A DNA stretch of 64,000 nucleotides from Marinicella algicola (GTDB taxonomy: Bacteria > Pseudomonadota > Gammaproteobacteria > Xanthomonadales > Marinicellaceae): assembly GCF_028401385.1 (NCBI RefSeq), contig NZ_JAQOMR010000001.1, positions 64,501 to 128,500 on the forward strand. The letters run 5' to 3'. The position numbers and the translations under genes were made by a program. Positions 9,790-20,181 of the stretch are shown one piece after another. The notes below the pieces were generated by a model that saw only the letters and a program-made list of their open reading frames with translations, did no database searches and was not told the DNA's origin. Numbering within the stretch: position 1 is the first letter of the stretch; each line of letters starts with the position of its first letter.

Positions 9790-10704
9790 GTCGTTAGCCA
9801 GTTGTGAGAGGCATCCGCCATCGCGTTGGCGGCGGTCATGATCGCCTCGAAGAAGGCCGTCGCTTCCGGTGACAGATCCGCCGTCTTTTCGCGCAGCAGC
9901 GCGAACTGATTGGTAATGGCCGGGTCGAAGGGGCGCACCGTCAGGCTTTTGTCCGGATAGCCCTCGAGTAGGATCGCATCGAGGATCGAGATACCGACAC
10001 CCGCCGATGTCAGGGCGCAGGAGCCCGTCAGGGCGCCGGTCTCAACCACGCTTGTCATCCGCACGCCTGCCTTGCGGAACGCTTCTTCGATCGTGAACCG
10101 CGCCTCGTGACGGCGCGATTGCAGCACCAGCGGCTGGCCGGCAAGATCGCGCGGCGTGATCCGCTCGCGGTCGCAAAGCGGGTGCCCTCAGGCAGAACAC
10201 AGACATAGGCGCTCTGCATGATCGTCCGCGCCTCAACCGCTCGGTTGGAAATCGGCATGTGCGCGATGCCGAAATTCCACTCGCCGGACGCGACAAGCTC
10301 AACCGCCTCCTTCGATGGCAGATACTCCAGCGTGACGCCGATGCCGGGATTGCTTCGATGCAGGATGCGCAGGGCTTCGGGGATAACGCTGACCACGAAA
10401 CATTGCGGCAGCACCACCTGCAGCCAGGCGGATGAGGGTGTCGTCAGGCGGCCCGCTGCATTTGTCAGCCGTTCGATGGAGCTGAAGGTCCGGTCGACTT
10501 CATCGAAAAGGACAGACCCTCGGTCGTCGGCACCAGTCGTTTCTTGACTCTTTGGAACAGTTGAACGCCAAGCTCGGCCTCGAGCGAGGTGATCAGATTG
10601 CTGACCGTTGGCTGCGACAGGCCGAGGGTGCGCGCTGCCCCGCTTACGGAAGCTAACTTCACGACGGCCCTGAAGGCTTCGAGCTGCCGCATCTTGATTT
10701 CCAT
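9780..10704 (-). CDS. LysR-family transcriptional regulator (frameshifted)
   Basis: About 308 residues when repaired. The N-terminal winged HTH is MRQLEAFRAVVKLASVSGAA followed by LGLSQPTVSNLITSLEAELG. The effector domain follows in two more frames (PQCFVVSVIPEALRILHRSNPG, then RITPRDLAGQPLVLQSRRHEA and TSAGVGISILDAILL). The breaks near 10520 and 10195 are each fixed by one G in a GGG run. The gene is convergent with the TRAP/cyclophilin genes and is a candidate regulator of that locus. Confidence 0.75.
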
Positions 10705-10971
10705 CTGGCACCAACTGTCCTAGTAAAGTTACGGCCTTCGAACTTAGCTTTGTTCGCAGCCCTTGGCCACCACCAACCTTAATGGTGGCGTCGCCTTAAC
10801 CGGGCACAGCCCGCGATCATTGCTTCGAGGTGAACTTCACGCTTTGATCGACAAGGCGATCTCACGCCAGGTGGTGCTGGCGTGGCCGCGGAGTTGGCGA
10901 TGATCGGTGGCGGTCAGGGGTATTGCCAAGTTGTTTGTGATTGGTTGCAAGGCGGCGCGGCTGCCGCCTTT
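10705..10971. other. Intergenic, nothing recognised
   Basis: Upstream of the LysR gene, so its promoter should be here. No ORF, repeat or structured element stands out. The IS6-type remnant begins at its right end. Confidence 0.3.
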
Positions 10972-11150
10972 TCAAGCAGTCATTTCTGCAGTGTAATCGG
11001 ACCACAGGCCGAAGGCATCTGCCCTGGCGTGTCGCCAGGAGCGGGCTGGGAGGTTGTACCGGCGGGGACGAAAGATGGCATTTATCTGATCGTGGGCTGA
11101 CAGGAAGCGCTGTGCTTGGCGGGGCGATTTGAATATCTCTCTTCGAGACG
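10972..11150 (-). pseudogene. IS6-family transposase C-terminal remnant
   Basis: Read on the minus strand, this stretch encodes IFKSPRQAQRFLS, then AHDQINAIFRPRRYN, then ADAFGLWSDYTAEMTA before a stop at 10972-10974. The pattern FLSxHDxIxxxFRxRR followed by an A-rich tail is the C-terminus of IS6-type DDE transposases. Nothing upstream keeps the frame, so only about 60 residues survive. Confidence 0.55.
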
Positions 11151-11351
11151 TCGGGGTTCATGTGCCGAGGCTTCGGCATCTCCTTTGGAGCGGATACCTC
11201 AGGGAGGCAACCAGAACCGTGAGGCAAATTCTCTATCAGTTGGACACCCCGATTTGAGCCGGTACGACAAAAAAACGGTCCTTGATGCGGCTTTCCGGTC
11301 ATTTCGGTGTCTGAGTGTTTGGCATTTCAGCCCCTTCCCGGGGCCTCGTCG

Positions 11352-11636
11352 TCATGCTCCGCTACGTCTTCCTTCGTCGAAGACGTAGCGGAGCATGTTG
11401 TAGGCGATATTGGCCATGCCGATCTTCACCTTCGCCCTGTTGATGCCGATGGTTCTGATGAAGAGCTTCATCTTGCCCTTTGCCTTGCGGACACATGATC
11501 GACGGCGGCCCTGACCTTTGACGTGCGGCATGGGTTTCCTCTCATAGATCGATGCGAGCGCGAGAAGACGCCGGGTCAGATCGGCATTGCATGTCTGTCG
11601 AGCCAGAAGCCTCAACCTGGCCCCATCAAAATCCAA
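11352..11636 (-). pseudogene. IS5-family transposase C-terminal remnant
   Basis: The end of this ORF (KMKLFIRTIGINRAKVKIGM followed by ANIAYNMLRYVF) is the conserved C-terminus of IS5-type transposases. The DDE residues upstream are missing, so this is a fragment of about 95 residues at most. Its last codons form one arm of a 19-bp perfect hairpin. It lies immediately 5' of the polysaccharide cluster. Confidence 0.6.
11353..11397. repeat. 19-bp perfect inverted repeat
   Basis: CATGCTCCGCTACGTCTTC at 11353-11371 is the exact reverse complement of 11379-11397, with a 7-base loop. There is no U-run on either side, so it is not a classical intrinsic terminator. It may have arisen by inverted duplication at the end of the IS5 remnant. 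Confidence 0.8.
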
Positions 11637-11820
11637 CCGTAGAGAAATCGCTGAACCCTTTGTCGTTTCAGATGACTATCCCTTGAATGTTGACAATCTC
11701 AAGCTCACTGCTTTAAAGCACCCAGAGAGCAATAGTTCTTGGTATTTTTATTATAAATCCATGACGCAGTCTGCCAGTTTTACTGTCCTGTCGCGTTGAT
11801 AAAATAGGTTTGAATGAGCT

Positions 11821-13035
11821 ATGGGAGTTGAGCAGGCAGTTCTCCTTGTAGGCGGACAGGGCACGCGATTACGATCAATGGGCTTCGATTGCCCTAAACC
11901 TATGGTCGAAATCGGCGGGCGTCCTTTTCTCGAACATGTTATTCGACATATTTCCCGCTATGGCATACGCAGAATCGTTTTGGTCGCCGGATACAAGGGC
12001 GACATGGTCGTGGATCGCTATCACGGTAAAAGCCTTTACGATGTCGAACTGACCGTCGTAGTCGAGCCTCGTCCTCTTGGGACGGCTGGCGCTCTGGTTT
12101 TCGCAGTTGAATACCTGGATGAATTCTTCGTCATGTCGAACGGAGATTCACTGTTTGATGCGGATCTGAGCACATTACTCGGTCAGGAACTGAAGCCTGG
12201 CTCCAACGGTCGCCTGCTGTTATCCGAGGTAGAAGACGCATCGCGCTATGGAGCTGTGCATGTAGATCAGGATGGCCTTGTCCAGGCGTTCATGGAGAAG
12301 CAGCCCGATAGCGGACGACAGATGGTTAATAGCGGTGTTTGTTTGCTTCGACGAGAGGCAATTCTCGCTTCAAATTTGACATTTCCTGCATCAATTGAAG
12401 CGGATGTTTTCCCATCATGGGTTGCTTCAGGCAATCTTGAGGCATGCGCGGGCGAAGGCTATTTTATCGATATTGGGCTTCCCGAAAGCTATGGTCAGGC
12501 AAGCGCCGAACTGGTTGATGCAATTTCCCGGCCTGCAGCATTTCTCGACCGTGATGGCGTTATCAATGTCGATAATGGCTATACCCACGCCGTAGAAGAT
12601 CTCGTTTTTACCCCAACCGCAATTGACGGAATCCGCGCGCTCAACAGAAGCGGCTATTATGTCATCGTGGTCTCCAATCAGGCAGGTGTGGCCCGTGGAT
12701 ATTATGACGAGTCCGCCGTGCGCCGATTTCATGCTGCAATGAACGCTGAACTTATCAGACATGCCGCTCATATCGACGCCTTCTATTTTTGCCCTTACCA
12801 CCCGGATGCCGCCATTGAACGCTATAAAGCCGATCATTCGCACCGAAAGCCCAATCCAGGCATGATTGAGGACGCGTTCAATGATTGGCCGATAACCCGG
12901 GCAGGCAGCTTTCTGATTGGCGACAAGGCTTCCGACATAGAGGCCGCACAGAATGCCGGTATCCCGGGGACGCTGGTCGAAGCGAATTGGTGTGATCTTG
13001 CTGCCGTTGTCCGCAGCGCAACAACCGGTAAATAG
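11821..13035 (+). CDS. Heptose-1-phosphate nucleotidyltransferase fused to heptose-bisphosphate phosphatase
   Basis: Cytoplasmic fusion of 404 residues. Residues 1-230 are a nucleotidyltransferase (LLVGGQGTRLRSMGFDCPKPM, VMSNGDSLFD), like HddC, which makes GDP-D-glycero-D-manno-heptose. Residues 237-404 are a HAD phosphatase like GmhB (AAFLDRDGVINVDNG with the DxDG nucleophile, VVSNQAGVARGYY, IGDKASDIEAAQNAG). The zinc loop reads CPYH, then HSH where E. coli GmhB has CDC, so two Cys ligands are replaced by His. It is first in the cluster, followed by the HddA-like kinase. No strong Shine-Dalgarno is visible, and ATG at 11821 is chosen because homology starts at once. Confidence 0.85.
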   Translation: MGVEQAVLLVGGQGTRLRSMGFDCPKPMVEIGGRPFLEHVIRHISRYGIRRIVLVAGYKGDMVVDRYHGKSLYDVELTVVVEPRPLGTAGALVFAVEYLDEFFVMSNGDSLFDADLSTLLGQELKPGSNGRLLLSEVEDASRYGAVHVDQDGLVQAFMEKQPDSGRQMVNSGVCLLRREAILASNLTFPASIEADVFPSWVASGNLEACAGEGYFIDIGLPESYGQASAELVDAISRPAAFLDRDGVINVDNGYTHAVEDLVFTPTAIDGIRALNRSGYYVIVVSNQAGVARGYYDESAVRRFHAAMNAELIRHAAHIDAFYFCPYHPDAAIERYKADHSHRKPNPGMIEDAFNDWPITRAGSFLIGDKASDIEAAQNAGIPGTLVEANWCDLAAVVRSATTGK

Positions 13036-13057
13036 ACCCTACTGGAGACGTCTTGAA

Positions 13058-14054
13058 ATGCTGACAATTTCGAAATCCCCTTGCGCGTGAGTTTCTTCGG
13101 TGGAGGAACGGACTACCCGGATTACTTTCAGGAGTTTCCAGGAGCAGTGCTCGGGACGGCGATCGACAAGTTCATTTATACCGTCACCCTGCCGATGGCA
13201 GGTGTCGCCGAAACGAGGTATCGAATTACCTATCGCAATGTCGAAACGGTCGATAATGTTTCTGAGATCAAACACAATGCTATTCGCGCCGTCCTTCAGG
13301 ATAAGCAGTATGACGCACCGCTGAACATTGCCATCATATCGGATTTGCCGGGAGGCTCGGGGCTCGGGTCTTCTTCGTCATTCACTGTGGGGTTCGTAAA
13401 GCTGATTTCCCATCTTCAGGGGCGTTCAATCACCAAGCTGGACCTCATGCGTGAGGCTGTCCGGGTTGAAACCGAGCTTTTGCACGAAAACTGTGGAATT
13501 CAGGATCAGTCGCATGCTTCGTTTGGCGGGCTCAATCACTACCGGTTCCATGGAAATGATTTTTCGCTCCAGCCCGTGCGCATGACAACCGATTGCAGAG
13601 ATGCAGTGAATGCTTCAATGTGCCTTATCTACACGGGCGTGCAGCGCTCCGCCTCGCAGACCTTGGAAACCCAGATCAGCAACACCCGTGAGCGCAAGAT
13701 CGTCAAGGAACTGAGACACCTCTATGAGCTTTGCGAGGAGGGTGTGCGTGTCCTTGAAGGCAACGACCCTCAGAGAGCATTGACAGACCTGGGCGGGCTG
13801 CTTAGCGAGGGCTGGATGACGAAGAGAAGCCTTCGCCCGCGGTCTCCTCGGCCCGTATCGATGATATTTACGAAACCGCCATGTCACTTGGCGCGTATGG
13901 CGGAAAACTCTGCGGAGCAGGCGGTGGTGGATTTATGCTCTTCCTCGCGCCGGACTACGTCCAGGCAAAGCTGCGTGAGCGCTTCGGCGATAAGAATTTC
14001 GTCAAGATATCGACTGAGGACAACGGCGCCAGTATCGTTCATAGTTTTGCGTGA
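13058..14054 (+). CDS. hddA: GHMP kinase, D-glycero-D-manno-heptose-7-phosphate kinase-like (frameshifted)
   Basis: About 332 residues when repaired. It starts MLTISKSP at 13058 and continues LRVSFFGGGTDYPDYF after a break at the CCCC run near 13080. The GHMP ATP motif is DLPGGSGLGSSSSFTVG. A second break near 13832 (one T short) leads to AMSLGAYGGKLCGAGGGGFM, the conserved motif 3 of this kinase family. It acts between isomerisation of sedoheptulose 7-phosphate and the GmhB/HddC steps, both of which are supplied by the upstream fusion. The isomerase GmhA is not in the window. Confidence 0.8.
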
Positions 14055-14128
14055 GCGCCAGACATCAACCGACGCCTACCAAGGCAGCGTGTTTCTGAAA
14101 CAACAGAAGACAAAAGAAAGCTAATTTC

Positions 14129-15139
14129 ATGGTGAAGCGAGCCTTTATTACAGGAATCACCGGCATGGTCGGCTCCCATCTTGCCGATTATCTCTTCGAG
14201 AACACGGACTGGGAAATTCACGGTATGCTGCGTTGGCGCAGCCCGCTCGACAACCTGACCGCTCATATTGATCGCATCAACCAGAAAGATCGTTTCCGGC
14301 TGCACTATGCCGATCTGCGCGATACGATGTCGATCGATAATGCAATAAAGGAAGCAAAGCCAGACTACGTCTTTCATCTTGCTGCGCAGAGTTATCCCAA
14401 AACATCGTTCACTGCACCGCTGGATACAATGGACACCAACATTCAGGGGACTGAGCGCGTTCTCGGCGCCCTGCGCAAATATGCGCCCGAAGCCGTGATT
14501 CATGTATGCGCCTCCTCGGAAGTCTTCGGCAGAGTGCCGAAGGAAAAGCTTCCGATTGATGAGGAATGCAGCTTCCACCCGGCTTCGCCCTATGCCATTT
14601 CGAAGGTCGGAACAGATCTGGTCGGTCGCTACTATGCAGAAGCCTATGATATGACCGTCATGACCACACGCATGTTTACGCATACCGGACCGAGACGCGG
14701 CGACGTCTTTGCCGAGTCGACCTTTGCCAAGCAAATTGCCATGATAGAACACAATAAGTTGCCGCCGGTCGTAAATGTCGGCAATCTGGATTCCCTGCGG
14801 ACCTGGGCCGATGTTCGTGATGCAGTGCGTGCATACTATATGTTGGTTACGGTCAACCCGACACAAGGCGCCTATTATAACATTGGCGGGACTTACACCT
14901 GCTCGGTCCGAGACATGCTAGACACGCTGCTTTCGAAATCGACCTGCAAGGACATCAAGGTCGAAATGGATCCCGATCGCCTGCGGCCGATCGATGCAGA
15001 CCTCCAGGTGCCGAACACCCAAAAGTTCCAGAACCATACTGGTTGGAAACCTGAAATTTCTTTTGACCAGACTATGGAAGATCTTCTCGAATATTGGCGC
15101 GAACGGGTCGGTTCAAGCAGTTCATTCCTGTCTCGCTGA
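14129..15139 (+). CDS. GDP-sugar 4,6-dehydratase (GMD/DmhA type)
   Basis: Short-chain dehydrogenase of 336 residues. The NAD(P) motif is GITGMVGSH at residues 8-16. The active site has SSEVFG and the YxxxK pair in SPYAISKVG. It resembles GDP-mannose 4,6-dehydratase. Next to HddC/HddA/GmhB functions, a GDP-D-glycero-D-manno-heptose 4,6-dehydratase (DmhA, first step to 6-deoxyheptose) is the best reading. The substrate is inferred from context only. The frame is intact. Confidence 0.8.
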   Translation: MVKRAFITGITGMVGSHLADYLFENTDWEIHGMLRWRSPLDNLTAHIDRINQKDRFRLHYADLRDTMSIDNAIKEAKPDYVFHLAAQSYPKTSFTAPLDTMDTNIQGTERVLGALRKYAPEAVIHVCASSEVFGRVPKEKLPIDEECSFHPASPYAISKVGTDLVGRYYAEAYDMTVMTTRMFTHTGPRRGDVFAESTFAKQIAMIEHNKLPPVVNVGNLDSLRTWADVRDAVRAYYMLVTVNPTQGAYYNIGGTYTCSVRDMLDTLLSKSTCKDIKVEMDPDRLRPIDADLQVPNTQKFQNHTGWKPEISFDQTMEDLLEYWRERVGSSSSFLSR

Positions 15140-15169
15140 TAAAACGGCACATTCTAGTCTGGAAAAGCT

Positions 15170-16091
15170 ATGAAAAAGACGAAACCATTCTGGTCACCGG
15201 CGCGCGCGGTCTTGTCGGCTCCGCATTGGTGGAACACCTTCGCTCCGAAGGTTATGAGAACGTCGTTGCTCTGGGACGGGAAGACTGCGATCTGACGGAT
15301 CGACTGGCGACCGTATCAGCGTTCGAGTCTCATAATCCGAAATATGTCTTTCATGCCGCTGCCCGCGTCTATGGCATCATGGGCAACATGAAAAACCAGG
15401 CGCTTTCGTTTCGCGATAACGTGGTCATCAACACCAATGTCGTTGAGGCGTCGCATCTTTCGTCCGTCGAGAAGATCACGGTTATGGGAACCGGGGCCGT
15501 TTACCCCTTCCCGTCACCGGGCCCGCTTCTGAAAGAAGATATGATCTTCATGGGCAGGCCGCACGGTTCAGAAAGCGCCTATGCACATGCCAAACGTGCC
15601 ATGCTTGCCATGCTTGAAGCCTATGAAGAAAGTTACGGGCTGAAATGGGCCTATGTCGTTTCGTGCAATCTTTTGGTGCCCGCGACAAATTCGACACCGA
15701 GTTCGGGCATGTGGTTCCATCTCTCATCAAGAAGTTCCATCAGGCAAAGGTAACCGGTGGTCCGGTCGTGGTGTGGGGCGATGGCTCGGCTCAGCGCGAC
15801 TTCATGTACGTCAAGGATACGGCTCGGGTTGCCAGCCTCATCATGAACGATATCGAAGGCCCGACAAATATCGGAAGTGGCCGAGTGTTCGCGATCCGGG
15901 AGATTGTCGAGGCCATTGGCGAGATTACCGGCCTCTCCGACAGGATTCAGTGGGATGCATCCAAACCCAACGGACAGGACTATCGCGCTTACGACTTGAC
16001 CAAGATCACCTCGGCTGGTTTCAACTGCCAATACACCATCGAACAGGGCCTCAAAGAGACCTGGGAATGGTATTGTGAGAATCACGACTAG
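15170..16091 (+). CDS. NAD-dependent epimerase/reductase, GDP-fucose-synthase-like (frameshifted)
   Basis: About 307 residues when repaired. ATG at 15170 gives MKK, and one A missing from the A-run then leads into DETILVTGARGLVGSALVEHL. A second break at the TTTT run near 15673 joins YVVSCNL to FGARDKFDTEFGHVVPSLI. GTGAVYPFP and the YAHAKRAML segment carry the Ser/Tyr/Lys residues of the family. As the partner of the dehydratase just upstream it would reduce or epimerise the 4-keto sugar (GDP-fucose synthase or DmhB-like). Confidence 0.8.
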
Positions 16092-16192
16092 GCAGGAACG
16101 GGAACCCGGAATTGCCGCGTTCCCAAAGAGGAAATGTGTGATCAACAGAGCTTTGCATGTTCGATCCCACAAGCATTTAACCGGAGTTCCAA

Positions 16193-17350
16193 ATGGTCGG
16201 AAACAGCCTTGGCAAACGACTGAACGGTTGCGCGGACACCGCGCGCGCATGGCTTTTTCAAGAAGCTGCCCCGAGATGGATCGGGCCAGCAATCGCAGGC
16301 AGTGACATGTTCCCCGAGCGGATACTCCGGTCGGGTGAGCCTGATCTGTGTGATCATCGTCTGTTCGTTCAGGCACGGTCAATATATTCATTTCTCAGCA
16401 TCGGAGCCTTAGGCTGGGACGGCAATTGGCGCGAACGATCCATCAACGCCCTTGAGCACATTCTGCGAAATGGAAGACGGGCGGACGGATTCTATATCCA
16501 TAAGTTTGCGCTTGATGGTTCTGTCGCAGATTCCAGAGCAGATCTTTATGATCAGGCATTCATGATTTTCATGTTTGCGCATGCGGGAAAGGTTCTCGAT
16601 CGACCCGACCTTTTTGATGCGGCCGGCACGCTCATGGAGACGCTGTCAGCGCATTGGCGTCATCCGGAAGGCGGTTTTCGCGAGGGCGAGATAGCATCAA
16701 CACCACCGCGGCGCCAAAACCCCCACATGCACCTTTTCGAAGCTTCGCTTTCGATGCTGCGAGCCACAGGCACCGCCTATTGGCGGGAATTAGCCGAGGA
16801 ACTGGCGGGTCTCGCCGAGGCCTGTTTCATCGATCCTGATAGCGGCGCACTCATCGAGTATTTCGACAATGAGCTTCGACCTTGTGCGGAGACAGGCAAG
16901 GTTGTCGAGCCAGGACATTGTTTCGAGTGGGCTTGGCTTTTTGAGCAACGTGGTGGCCGAGGGACCGAAATCTCTGATCGCCTCACCTCCTTTGCCAGAC
17001 TGCACGGAATTGATCATAGTCGCGGGATCACGATCAACGAAGTGTCCACCGATGGCTCACTTCGCGAGAACCGCGGTCGGTTATGGCCTCAAACCGAGCG
17101 GATGAAGGCTGCGGTTGCACGGGCGCGGCGCCTTGGCGACGAAGAAGAAGTTTTCGCCATCTGCGAGGCCTTCGACGGACTCCAGAAATATCTGGACCCG
17201 AATGATCGCGCGATCTGGTATGACAAAATGAAGGCAGACGGTTCATTTGAGCTGGAAAGCGCTCCTGCCAGTTCGCTTTACCACATTGTAAACAGCTATT
17301 GCGAACTGATCACATTCGCCGAAAGTCAAGCGAAACGGCAGGCGCTCTGA
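16193..17350 (+). CDS. AGE-family sugar isomerase/epimerase
   Basis: 385 residues with an (alpha/alpha)6-barrel signature. Visible family features are GFYIHKFALDGSVADSRADLYDQAF, QNPHMHLFEASLSM and VEPGHCFEWAWL, which carry the His residues used by mannose-6-phosphate isomerase and N-acylglucosamine 2-epimerase relatives. It may feed the cluster with mannose or fructose interconversion. The exact substrate cannot be told. An alternative is a cellobiose-epimerase-like activity. It lies 101 bp after the reductase gene on the same strand. Confidence 0.8.
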   Translation: MVGNSLGKRLNGCADTARAWLFQEAAPRWIGPAIAGSDMFPERILRSGEPDLCDHRLFVQARSIYSFLSIGALGWDGNWRERSINALEHILRNGRRADGFYIHKFALDGSVADSRADLYDQAFMIFMFAHAGKVLDRPDLFDAAGTLMETLSAHWRHPEGGFREGEIASTPPRRQNPHMHLFEASLSMLRATGTAYWRELAEELAGLAEACFIDPDSGALIEYFDNELRPCAETGKVVEPGHCFEWAWLFEQRGGRGTEISDRLTSFARLHGIDHSRGITINEVSTDGSLRENRGRLWPQTERMKAAVARARRLGDEEEVFAICEAFDGLQKYLDPNDRAIWYDKMKADGSFELESAPASSLYHIVNSYCELITFAESQAKRQAL

Positions 17351-17459
17351 CGGTAGAAGTCAGTTGATTGAGATAATTCAAAAATCCGCCATGCCCTCAA
17401 GATTTTCAACGGATCGCCACCGAGATGACCGTCTTTTTAAATCGAAACGACCCAGATAG

Positions 17460-19995
17460 ATGAACAGATACGCCAATGCCCCAGATTTGCAGTTAAAAAT
17501 TATGATCGCTTCTCTCAGAGCAGCGCGTTTAATTCCCTTTCTGTCGAAACGCAAGAAGGAGCGCTTCCTGACCTCCATATCGAGGCGCAAGGCGGAGTTG
17601 AAGGCTCGAAAGACCCGCCTCAATGTCGGCCGACCAACATTCAAGCAGAGGCCCCAGATCGCGGCACTGACGTTGGCCTTGATGTGTCCAGGACTGAGTG
17701 AACGCGCGAAGCGCCGCTTCACCCGCTCTCTCGCCAAGCGAACAAACAATGATCAGCGTCTGCCGACGGCGGGCATGGTCAAAGGGGCCGGAGATGAGCG
17801 AAAGCCCGCGAGATTCTCCGAAAAGGAGGCAATGCTCAGGCTCGGGCTCGTTGTCGCGGAAAATCATATCGCGGTGGACCGCCATCTGGACCGCGAGTGC
17901 CACTCAATTTTGATCGTCAGTACCCACATGCCGACCACCCGGCATGCGGGCGGACTTCGCATTCTGGACATGATCGAAGTCATCAAGAGCCGCAACAGCA
18001 AGGTCTATATTGAGCTTTTTGTGAGCTCCAACAAGTCGCTGCTGGGCGGGGCCGGCGAGGCCTATGCACTCGTCGACAGGGTTGTCTATGCCGAAAATCA
18101 TGACTTCTCCCTTGCTCAGTATCGTAAGCAGTCAAAAAATGTTCGCCTTTTTGATGTTGTCGATTTCAATTCTCGCAACCGACAGAGACCATCAAAGCGT
18201 ATCGCGAGATCGGCAACCGACTGATCTTCACGCCGATGGAGAGCCTCATTCGTACTGAATGCCTGAAGCACGACGTATCAAGCATTCCTGAAGCAGACCT
18301 TGTCGACACCGAGGCCAAGCTTGAGGCCCAGATCTGCCGACTGGTCGACGAGGTCATCTGCGTGTCGCAGATCGACGCCGACTGTATTGCAGACTCGGTT
18401 GGGATCGACACCATCACTTCGATCGAAACTGGCGTATCGTCGATCGAGTTTCTCGAATCGGACACAGTAAAGCGGTCCCGCAACGCAGTATGTTTCATCG
18501 CCTACTTCGGCTCAAACACCAATCGCAATGCCTTGCAGTGGTATCTGGACGAAGTCCATCCTCATGTCATCAAAGAGTTCGGGGATTATGATTTCCGCAT
18601 TGTCGGTCGGGGGAACGTCTCTGGTATTCTCGCGAAATCGCGACCATGCGTTACCTATGTCGGTGAAGTGGATCGGGTTGGGCCCGAGATCGGTCATGCT
18701 GCCGTTGGAATCGCCCCGGCCTTGTCTGGCGCTGGGTTTCGAGGAAAGATCAACCAATATGCGCATCTTGGATTGCCTACGGTTGCTACACCGATTTCCG
18801 CCAATGGCCTTAAATACGAACACGGACACTCAATCTTGGTCAGCGAAGACCCCGCCAGTTTGCCGCGTATATTGTGGAATTGCTCAAAGACAGCGAACGC
18901 CGTGATCAAATGGGCCGGGCCGCTTATGAGGTCTGCAAACAATACTATGGCTGGGAATCAAAGTGGCCTGAGATTAAGCGAACCTATGCGATCCCTGCGT
19001 CAATTTCAGCCCAAGGACTGCCGAGCGTCCATGCGATCGTACCCTCTTACCAGCATGGCAACTATATAGAGCAGCGCATCCAAAGCATTGCTGAACAAGA
19101 CTATGACAAACTTCGGATCACAGTCATTGACGACTGTTCGGACGACAATTCGGACGCTATTATCCGGAAACTGCAGGAAGAAATCGAGTTCGAATACATC
19201 CGCAATGAAAAGAATAGCGGAACCCCATTCAGTGCGTGGGAATATGCGGCAAGGAACACGACCGAGGATCTTATCTGGATATGCGAAAGCGATGATTCTT
19301 GCGATCGAACATTGGTGCCGAAGCTGGTAAAGACCATGAGGACACGGCCAGATATCAACATGGCCTATTGTGGTTCTTTGATCATCGACGAGTACAACAA
19401 TATTATTGATACAACTGCGGACGGATATTTCCCAGCGGTGTTTCACCCAGCCAGGTGGCGCCGAAGCTTTGCCGTGGACGGCAAACATGAACTTAGAGAG
19501 TTTCAGGCGAGCGGCATGGTCGTTCCAAATATGAGTAGCCTTCTGGTGAAGACCGACACGTTCCAGAAAGCCTTCGATCAAGATATCAAGAAGTATCGCC
19601 TCGCCGGAGACTGGCTTTTTGTTGGTAGAGCGATGCAGTATGGATCGATTGCGTACCTCGCCGAAAACCTGAATCATTTTCGTCGGCACCCGCAGACAGC
19701 ACGCGCACAGACCAAGATTGCCCAGAGCTACGCAGAGCATATTATCGTCAGGGTAAAGCTATCATTGCTTGCCGGGGCTGGGCCGACCGAATTTTTCTTC
19801 AACCTGAAACACGATATCTTCGATCTATATCGTGATGAGAGTCTCTTGACTGATGTCATGACCCTCTTGAAGGGCCTAGATGCCGATGTCTACGATCTCT
19901 TCAAAAAGGCGTATGACGAATACACCTCGCCCACCAAAGCCGAGGATATGGTCCGCTGTGTATCCTTCAGACGATACGCCTACAGCCATGGGTAG
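17460..19995 (+). CDS. Two-domain glycosyltransferase, GT-B plus GT2 (frameshifted)
   Basis: About 845 residues when repaired. A basic N-terminus has two similar units (PFLSKRKKERFLTSISRR and PGLSERAKRRFTRSLAKR). A GT-B-type domain follows (ILIVSTHMPTTRHAGGLRIL, VCFIAYFGSNTNRNALQWYL, IGIAPALSGAGFRGKINQY). The C-terminal GT2 domain has HAIVPSYQHGNYIEQRIQS and VIDDCSDDNS, with ICESDDSCDRTL as the DxD-like metal site. The breaks near 18168 and 18872 are each fixed by one T. Two transferase domains in one chain suggest it adds two sugars in turn. The acceptor is unknown. Confidence 0.75.
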
Positions 19996-20181
19996 AAGTC
20001 GTTCTCTTATTTTGGATTTAAAATTCCGGTTATAACGCACTCAACGAAACGAATAACATAATGAAATTATGCGCTACTACTTGAAAATATCTTATTTGTA
20101 CCGAAATAACGTTATGTTGATGCTAGCAAGAAAAAACAACCTATAGCAGGTGATTTTTAAATACCAGTTTCTGGGAGCCAG

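Noticed and set aside
10862..11302. 146-residue minus-strand ORF
   Set aside because: It overlaps the IS6 remnant in another frame and lacks protein-like features.
17378..17749. Basic minus-strand ORF over the glycosyltransferase start
   Set aside because: Antisense to repeated Arg/Lys codons; the LNVGRPT similarity on both strands comes from a local near-palindrome.
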